From the NCBI GenBank assembly GCA_031431475.1, contig JANPDL010000029.1, forward strand, positions 1 to 28,489: DNA of 28,489 nucleotides. Direction: 5' to 3'. Source of the DNA: JADCCX01 sp031431475 (GTDB taxonomy: Bacteria; Pseudomonadota; Alphaproteobacteria; Rhizobiales; Beijerinckiaceae). How positions within the stretch are numbered: position 1 is the first letter of the stretch; each line of letters opens with the position of its first letter. Under the pieces are notes generated by a model that made no database searches, was not told where the DNA came from, and worked only from the letters and a program-made list of their open reading frames with translations. A program made the position numbers and the translations under genes. Below are positions 23,741 to 28,489 of this stretch, piece after piece.

Positions 23741-24756
23741 TGGGCACGGCGATCACGATCAAGAACGCCACCAAAAGGTTCGGTTCGAAGGCCGCACTGG
23801 ATGACGTATCACTCGATATCAAACCGGGCGAATTCTTCACGCTGCTTGGCCCCTCGGGCTGCGGCAAGACCACGCTGCTGCGCGCCATCGCAGGTTTCAA
23901 CGACCTGACTGGCGGCGAGATCCTATTTGACGGGCGTGATGTGGCGGGACTTGAGGCGTGGAAGCGCGGCATCGGCTTTGTGTTCCAGAACTATGCGCTG
24001 TGGCCGAACAAGACGGTTTTCGAGAATATTGCCTATGGCCTCAGGATCAGGAAACAGGACGATGCGACCATCAAGGCCAAGGTGGCTGATGTGCTCGCCA
24101 TGGTGCGGCTCGTCGATGTGGAGAAGCGCTATCCCGGCGAAATGTCGGGGGGCATGCAACAGCGCATCGCCATCGCCCGCGCGCTGGTGGTCGATCCGCC
24201 GATCCTGCTGCTGGACGAGCCGCTATCCAATCTCGATGCCAAGCTGCGGGTTTCGCTGCGGCGAGATATCCGGGAAATCCAGAAGCGGCTCGGGCTCACG
24301 GCGGTCTATGTCACGCATGATCAGGAAGAGGCGCTGGAGGTCTCGGATCGTATCGCTGTGATGAGCCAGGGCAGGCTGGAGCAGGTCGGCACGCCGGAGG
24401 ATATCTACGAGCGGCCAGCGCGCGTGTTTGTGGCAGATTTCATCGGCGCAGCGAATTTGATCAAGGGTGAAGTCAAGAACGGTCGCTTTGTGGCGGCTTC
24501 CGGTGGCAGTCTTCCGTTACCGGACAAACCCGCTGATGGCCCCGGAACCTTGCTGATCCGTCCGGAGCATGTGGTACTATCATCCAGCGGTGGCATCCCG
24601 GGTGTTGTCGCCAACCATTTTTACGCAGGCGTGAACCGCCGCTATCGTGTCGTGACAGAAGCCTTCGGCGATCTGACGATCGACACCGCCGGGAGACATG
24701 ACGAAGGCAGCACGGTGGGTGTGGCATTCAGCCAGACACGGCTGCTTAAGGATTAA
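23740..24756 (+). CDS. ABC transporter ATP-binding protein (FbpC/PotA-like)
   Basis: This 338-residue ATPase drives the importer encoded upstream. Walker A is GPSGCGKT (37-44), the Q-loop is FQNYALWPN, the signature is SGGMQQR (from S136), Walker B is ILLLDEP (D159, E160), and the switch histidine is in VTHDQEEA (H193). After the nucleotide-binding domain (about residues 1-235) comes a C-terminal TOBE-like regulatory domain of about 100 residues with LLIRPEHVVLSS, as in the MalK/PotA/FbpC group. The ATG at 23740 overlaps the permease stop by one base, giving tight translational coupling. The TAA stop shares TTAA with the stop of the opposing MFS gene, a four-base overlap. Confidence 0.94.
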   Translation: MGTAITIKNATKRFGSKAALDDVSLDIKPGEFFTLLGPSGCGKTTLLRAIAGFNDLTGGEILFDGRDVAGLEAWKRGIGFVFQNYALWPNKTVFENIAYGLRIRKQDDATIKAKVADVLAMVRLVDVEKRYPGEMSGGMQQRIAIARALVVDPPILLLDEPLSNLDAKLRVSLRRDIREIQKRLGLTAVYVTHDQEEALEVSDRIAVMSQGRLEQVGTPEDIYERPARVFVADFIGAANLIKGEVKNGRFVAASGGSLPLPDKPADGPGTLLIRPEHVVLSSSGGIPGVVANHFYAGVNRRYRVVTEAFGDLTIDTAGRHDEGSTVGVAFSQTRLLKD

Positions 24757-25976
24757 GTTGCCGGTTTCGCAGGCACACGCAGGAACAGCAGCAACGCCAC
24801 CAGCAGCGCCAACCCCATAGCGGTATGGATCAGGGAATAGGCATCGGCCGGAGCTGTGCCGGAAACACCCGCAAGGCGCATGGACTGTCCCGTCAGTGCC
24901 TGCAGGAGCCCTGCCCCGCCGATAGCCAGGAAATTGAGGAATGTGACACCACGCCCAAGCAGGTGATCGGGGACGAACTGGCGTCCATGGCTGAGCAGCA
25001 GGCTGTAAGTCAGGCCAAAGAAACCGATCATTACCAGAATTGCCCCGGCTCCTGCACCGCCGAGACCCGTCGAAAGACCAAGCAAAACGAAAAGCCCGAC
25101 CGTCATGGCATTCCCGATGACGGCCGGTCTCTTCGCGCCTCCCAGCCAGCGTGAGGCAGGCCCACAAGCCAGCGCACCCAGCGCCATGGCCAGCGACATC
25201 GCGAACACCCAGTTGCCCCGCGTGATAGCGTCCATGGCATGCACCTGATCGAGATACGGCCCAACCCACAGGCCGCGCTCCGTAGCGATGACAGCATAGC
25301 TCACGAGGTGGAGGGGAAAGGCGAGCCAAAGCGGTTTGATCCGGGCGATGGCGAGGATATCACCTATAACGGAGGCTTTCCCACCGTCAGTGCGGACGGC
25401 TTTCGGTGGGTCCTTGAGGAAAAGCAGGATGAGCAATGCCGCACCGGCCATGGCCAAGCCTACACCCGCCATGCTCCAGCGCCAGCCGAAGCTGACAGCA
25501 GCAAGCGTGAGCGGTGTGGCGGCAGCAAGGTTGCCGATGTTGCCAAACCCCACCATCATCGAGGACAGAACCGCGAAGCGTTCCGGCGGCTGGGTGCGTC
25601 CGAAGATGTAGAGCGAGGCCATCAGCATGGGCGAACAGCCCACGCCTATCAGTGCCATGCCGGTGACGCTGATCCAGAAATTCGGCGACAGGGCAAAAAG
25701 GATAGCACCCGCCACGCCCGCCAGCATCAAGCCGCCCATCGTGCGGCGCGGACCCACCGTGTCGAGAAGATAACCGACGGGGAACTGGAACAGCGCGAAG
25801 GTGATGAACCACGCGGCACCCACCCAGCCCAGTTCCGCCGGACCAAAACCAAGATCACGCGTCAGGTCACCCGCGATGATCGTCAGGAACGAGCGGAAAA
25901 ACTGGCTGAAGAGATAAGCGAACAGGAGGAGCGAGAAAGCGAACATGGGGCCCTTGGACCCACGGTTCAGGGTCAT
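24753..25976 (-). CDS. Major facilitator superfamily transporter
   Basis: The 407-residue product has about 12 membrane helices and the MFS signature between helices 2 and 3: GYLLDTVGPRRTMGG. The N-terminal part, FFRSFLTIIAGDLTRDLGFGPAELGWVGAAWF, is typical of anion- and small-metabolite-type MFS carriers, and the second half starts near residue 215 after a short cytoplasmic loop. AGGA lies about eight bases before the ATG at 25976. It faces the ABC importer operon with a four-base stop overlap. On the same strand it follows the M14 peptidase gene by 57 bases and may share its transcript. Substrate not predictable. Confidence 0.88.
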   Translation of the reverse strand: MTLNRGSKGPMFAFSLLLFAYLFSQFFRSFLTIIAGDLTRDLGFGPAELGWVGAAWFITFALFQFPVGYLLDTVGPRRTMGGLMLAGVAGAILFALSPNFWISVTGMALIGVGCSPMLMASLYIFGRTQPPERFAVLSSMMVGFGNIGNLAAATPLTLAAVSFGWRWSMAGVGLAMAGAALLILLFLKDPPKAVRTDGGKASVIGDILAIARIKPLWLAFPLHLVSYAVIATERGLWVGPYLDQVHAMDAITRGNWVFAMSLAMALGALACGPASRWLGGAKRPAVIGNAMTVGLFVLLGLSTGLGGAGAGAILVMIGFFGLTYSLLLSHGRQFVPDHLLGRGVTFLNFLAIGGAGLLQALTGQSMRLAGVSGTAPADAYSLIHTAMGLALLVALLLFLRVPAKPAT

Positions 25977-26033
25977 GCAAATCCTGCTCTAGGCCCGAAG
26001 CGAATTCTAAGCTATCTGCATTCGCCGTTGATC

Positions 26034-27722
26034 TCATTGTCTCGCACAAACTGCCTGATCCGCAGCAGTCAGGCCAATTGCCGCCAGTGAAGATGCCTTC
26101 AAGACGCGGAAGACCGGTGCCTCCTTAACGTCGGCTGCAAGCGGGATCACACCGGTCGCCAGATAGCTCCCGGGCGAGTCAGGCTCCATGGCTGATGCAA
26201 CGATACCCGCGCCGGGCTGGGCCATGGGCACAAACAGGGTTTGTGTGGCGAGCACCATCTCCCGCGCCGTGGTGACAGCGCGCAAGGTCTGGTCCGGGTT
26301 GATGTTTTCTCGCCCGGCCGCGGCCACTACCGCTGTCAGTTCGTAAGCCTCAATGGAAAGGCTGACTCCGGAAGCGAGCATGCAGAGCGCGATACCCTGC
26401 AGACGGAACCGCTCGACCGTTGCTTCCGTTGCACCAGTCAGAAGATATCCGGCGGCGCGCTTGCGAACCTGCGTCGGTTCGATGACACGGGAATCCTGGA
26501 AAGGCACGCTGACCAGCTGGAGTTCAGCGGTTTTCGGATCAATCAGGGCAATGGCCAACGGATTGGCAGGGATACGGCTGGCGATAATCAGATCATCCCT
26601 CGCAGACGCTGCGGCCTGCCGCTCTCTTTCCAGCGTCCGCTTAAGGTTCTCGGCTTCCCGTAATGTTGCAGCAATCACCGCGCGCCCCGCAAGCACATGG
26701 GTTGCGACCCGGCGCTGCCAGCCCTCCAGGCCGATGCCGACACCCCGGCTTTCGATCAGGAACGAAACGGCGCCGCCAAGACCCATGGCATTGCGGCCAA
26801 TTCCGGGATTGTTTCCTCCCATCGACACGGTTTTGTCCGAACGGCGGGTGCTGGTGGTGTAATACCAGAATGACGTCAATCCGTATTTGGCGAGCTCGGC
26901 ATCGACAGCAGGGCGATAGAGATTTTCGGCAAGCGAGGATATTCCTTTCGGCACCATTGGATTGGTGGCGTGCAGGAACAGCGCGTCGACTGACTGGATC
27001 ATCCCGTATTTTTCGATCCAGCGGTTTGCCACGGAAAACTCGTGATGATCGAACACCACGTCCGGTGGCAAGAGCCGCATGCTCGTGTGAACGCCTTTCG
27101 TTTCTGGCAGGAACAACAGAAGATGGTCGCGGTTCGGATCGGCCCCGTTGGCAGTGTTGCGCTGGAAGCGCTGGGCACCATCAGGATTGACGCGCGGCGC
27201 AATGACAATCGTCACCTTCGCGAGTGCATCCCGCGCGTCAGGCTGCGTCAGTTCGGCGGCGAGTGCCAGAAGGCCTTCGCCTCCCGCAGGCTCGTTGCCA
27301 TGTTGCAGGCCCATGAACCAGATCACGGGCCGCTCTTTGCGCTGTGCAGAAGCCTCCAGTGTCCGGTCACCCTCCGCAGTAAAGAGAAGCAGCGGAATAT
27401 CCCGCCCTTGCTGCGATTGACCAGCCGAGAGCAAGACTGCACGCCCACCGCTCTCCAGGGCCAGTTTCCGCAGGAAGGACATCATTGCGGCGTGATCGGT
27501 AAAATCCGTTCTGCGATCAAGAAAGTATGGTGATTTCAATGGAATGGCGACATCGCCATAGCGCTGCTGAACCGCCGGACTTTGACGATAAATCTCTGTC
27601 GTGCTGATGATCTCGGAATGGGGGATAGACGTCTGTGCGGCGGTTAAACTGCAGGTGAGCCCGAAAGCCAGCAACAGTGCAGCAGCGCCGAGCATATATT
27701 CCCTATGCATCATCCTCCGCAT
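26034..27722 (-). CDS. Secreted M14-family zinc metallopeptidase with extra C-terminal domain
   Basis: The 562-residue product has a signal peptide (MRRMMHREYMLGAAALLLAFGLTCSLTAA) and an M14 carboxypeptidase domain at about residues 60-345. Zinc ligands are H141 and E144 in HGNEPAGGEG, with the third in DHHEF (H226 or H227). Substrate residues sit in RVNPDG (177-182) and the DPNRDH block (195-200), and E324 in FLIESRG is the expected catalytic glutamate. It should trim peptides or cross-linked peptide stems in the periplasm. About 200 further residues (360-562) form a separate domain I do not recognise. The start is four bases after the stop of the thiolase gene, with GAGG inside the thiolase end, so translation is likely coupled. 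Substrate unknown. Confidence 0.88.
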   Translation of the reverse strand: MRRMMHREYMLGAAALLLAFGLTCSLTAAQTSIPHSEIISTTEIYRQSPAVQQRYGDVAIPLKSPYFLDRRTDFTDHAAMMSFLRKLALESGGRAVLLSAGQSQQGRDIPLLLFTAEGDRTLEASAQRKERPVIWFMGLQHGNEPAGGEGLLALAAELTQPDARDALAKVTIVIAPRVNPDGAQRFQRNTANGADPNRDHLLLFLPETKGVHTSMRLLPPDVVFDHHEFSVANRWIEKYGMIQSVDALFLHATNPMVPKGISSLAENLYRPAVDAELAKYGLTSFWYYTTSTRRSDKTVSMGGNNPGIGRNAMGLGGAVSFLIESRGVGIGLEGWQRRVATHVLAGRAVIAATLREAENLKRTLERERQAAASARDDLIIASRIPANPLAIALIDPKTAELQLVSVPFQDSRVIEPTQVRKRAAGYLLTGATEATVERFRLQGIALCMLASGVSLSIEAYELTAVVAAAGRENINPDQTLRAVTTAREMVLATQTLFVPMAQPGAGIVASAMEPDSPGSYLATGVIPLAADVKEAPVFRVLKASSLAAIGLTAADQAVCARQ

Positions 27723-27726
27723 CGAC

Positions 27727-28489
27727 TTACCTCACCCGCTCCAGCACGCTCGTATAGTTCGCCACCGCAGCCCCGCCCATATTGAAGATGCCGCCAAGCT
27801 TGGCCCCCTTCACCTGGATCCCCTCCGGTGCCTCGCCGGTGAGCTGCATGGCAGTCAGCACGTGCATCGACACACCTGTCGCGCCGATGGGATGGCCCTT
27901 GGCCTTGAGGCCGCCTGAGGCATTCACTGGCAATTTCCCGCCAATCTCGGTCCAGCCTTCCTTGATTGCGGTTGCGCCCTGTCCCGGTCTGGTCAGGCCC
28001 ATGGCCTCGTATTCGATGAGCTCGGCGATGGTGAAGCAGTCATGCGTCTCGACGAAGGAGAGATCGCCGATGGAAATGCCCGCCTGTGTCAGAGCGCGCT
28101 GCCACGCGACGGTGCAGCCCTCGAAGGCGAGAATATCGCGCTTCGACATTGGCAGGAAATCCTGCGCATGGCCGACGCCGCGGAAATACACCGCACGCTT
28201 CATGCGCAAGGCTGTGTCCATGTCGGCCAGTACCAACGCCGCCGCTCCGTCTGACACCAGCGAGCAATCCGTGCGCTTCAGCGGTCCCGCGACGAAGGGA
28301 TTCTTCTCGCTTTCCGTTCGGCAGAATTCATAGCCGAAATCCTTGCGCATCTGGGCATAGGGGTTGACCACGCCGTTCCGGTGGTTCTTGGCGGCGATCA
28401 GCGCCAGGGCGTCGGAATTGTCGCCATAGCGCTGGAAATAGGATTGCGCGATCTTGCCGAAAACCCCGGCAAAGCCGGCTGGCGTTTCG
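27727..28489 (-). CDS. Thiolase / acetyl-CoA acetyltransferase, SCP2-like (5' part outside window)
   Basis: About 253 C-terminal residues are visible; the frame runs open to the window edge (TPAGFAGVFGKIAQSYFQRYG...), so the start lies beyond 28489. Thiolases join or cleave acyl-CoA units, here probably in fatty-acid or aromatic degradation. The catalytic histidine is in NASGGLKAKGHPIGATG, and VETHDCFTIAELIEYEAMGL is typical of the SCP2 (sterol-carrier-protein thiolase) branch. The C-terminal cysteine of classical thiolases is missing (FNMGGAAVANYTSVLE), as is usual in that branch. The N-terminal nucleophilic cysteine cannot be checked. It lies upstream of the M14 peptidase gene with a four-base gap. 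Confidence 0.9.
   Translation of the reverse strand, partial: ETPAGFAGVFGKIAQSYFQRYGDNSDALALIAAKNHRNGVVNPYAQMRKDFGYEFCRTESEKNPFVAGPLKRTDCSLVSDGAAALVLADMDTALRMKRAVYFRGVGHAQDFLPMSKRDILAFEGCTVAWQRALTQAGISIGDLSFVETHDCFTIAELIEYEAMGLTRPGQGATAIKEGWTEIGGKLPVNASGGLKAKGHPIGATGVSMHVLTAMQLTGEAPEGIQVKGAKLGGIFNMGGAAVANYTSVLERVR
27730..27733 (-). promoter_or_regulatory. Ribosome binding site for the M14 peptidase inside the thiolase end
   Basis: On the minus strand GAGG lies seven bases before the ATG at 27722 and covers the last sense codons of the thiolase gene. It supports the 27722 start over ATGs at 27713, 27710 and 27695, and suggests translational coupling. Confidence 0.5.

Noticed and set aside
20730..24756. 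Naming the ABC importer as a ferric iron transporter (fbpABC/afuABC)
   Set aside because: Family resemblance alone does not settle substrate, and the iron-binding tyrosine pair is not apparent; a generic name is safer.
25977..26033. Separate promoter for the MFS gene
   Set aside because: A TAGAAT hexamer exists on the minus strand but no matching -35 lies at a suitable distance; the GCGAAT/ATTCGC inverted repeat there has a 14-base loop and is weak.

Overview
The window is a GC-rich, densely packed stretch of chromosome from an alphaproteobacterium, most likely of the order Hyphomicrobiales (Brucella, Ochrobactrum, Phyllobacterium or Mesorhizobium-like). This rests on a ChpT phosphotransferase (cell-cycle phosphorelay), an EipA/DUF1134 envelope protein, a UvrB with a long N-terminal extension, a membrane-anchored coiled-coil protein of rhizobial type, and an intergenic palindromic mosaic repeat of the sort common in this order. 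It looks like core chromosome: I see no phage, transposase, integrase, tRNA, rRNA or CRISPR, and no gene-free stretch longer than about 220 bases.

Layout. 1-36 is the tail of an unidentified upstream gene, followed by a palindromic repeat (46-166). 217-3000 (+) holds a small secreted protein, a Tat-exported 5'-nucleotidase-family enzyme and uracil-DNA glycosylase; the last two overlap. 3003-4017 (-) holds a Tat-lipoprotein L,D-transpeptidase and a 77-residue membrane protein. 4135-5727 (+) is a cytoplasmic gamma-glutamyltransferase-family hydrolase, facing chpT (5735-6400, -). Next come cysQ (+), a YHS-like secreted protein (-), and divergently from it eipA, a membrane-anchored coiled-coil protein, a flavoprotein-methyltransferase fusion and the helicase gene hrpB (all +). 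uvrB (-) ends against hrpB. Then come a PaaI-like thioesterase and a flippase-type membrane protein (+), facing an EamA transporter (-). 20245-24756 (+) is a probable operon: a small secreted protein and a complete binding-protein-dependent ABC importer. 24753-28489 (-) holds an MFS transporter, a secreted M14 metallopeptidase and the 3' part of a thiolase gene.

Functional themes are DNA repair (ung, uvrB), the cell envelope (L,D-transpeptidase, EipA, flippase), nucleotide and sulfur housekeeping (nucleotidase, CysQ), RNA helicase HrpB, cell-cycle signalling (ChpT) and transport. The points most worth a second look are the single-chain FAD oxidoreductase-methyltransferase fusion at 9933-12026 with a strong hairpin in its leader; the ABC permease at 21677-23740, which carries about 125 extra residues after its first membrane helix; and the systematic tightness of all six tail-to-tail gene junctions, three of which overlap. 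Functional calls are made from motifs read by eye; no database search was possible.
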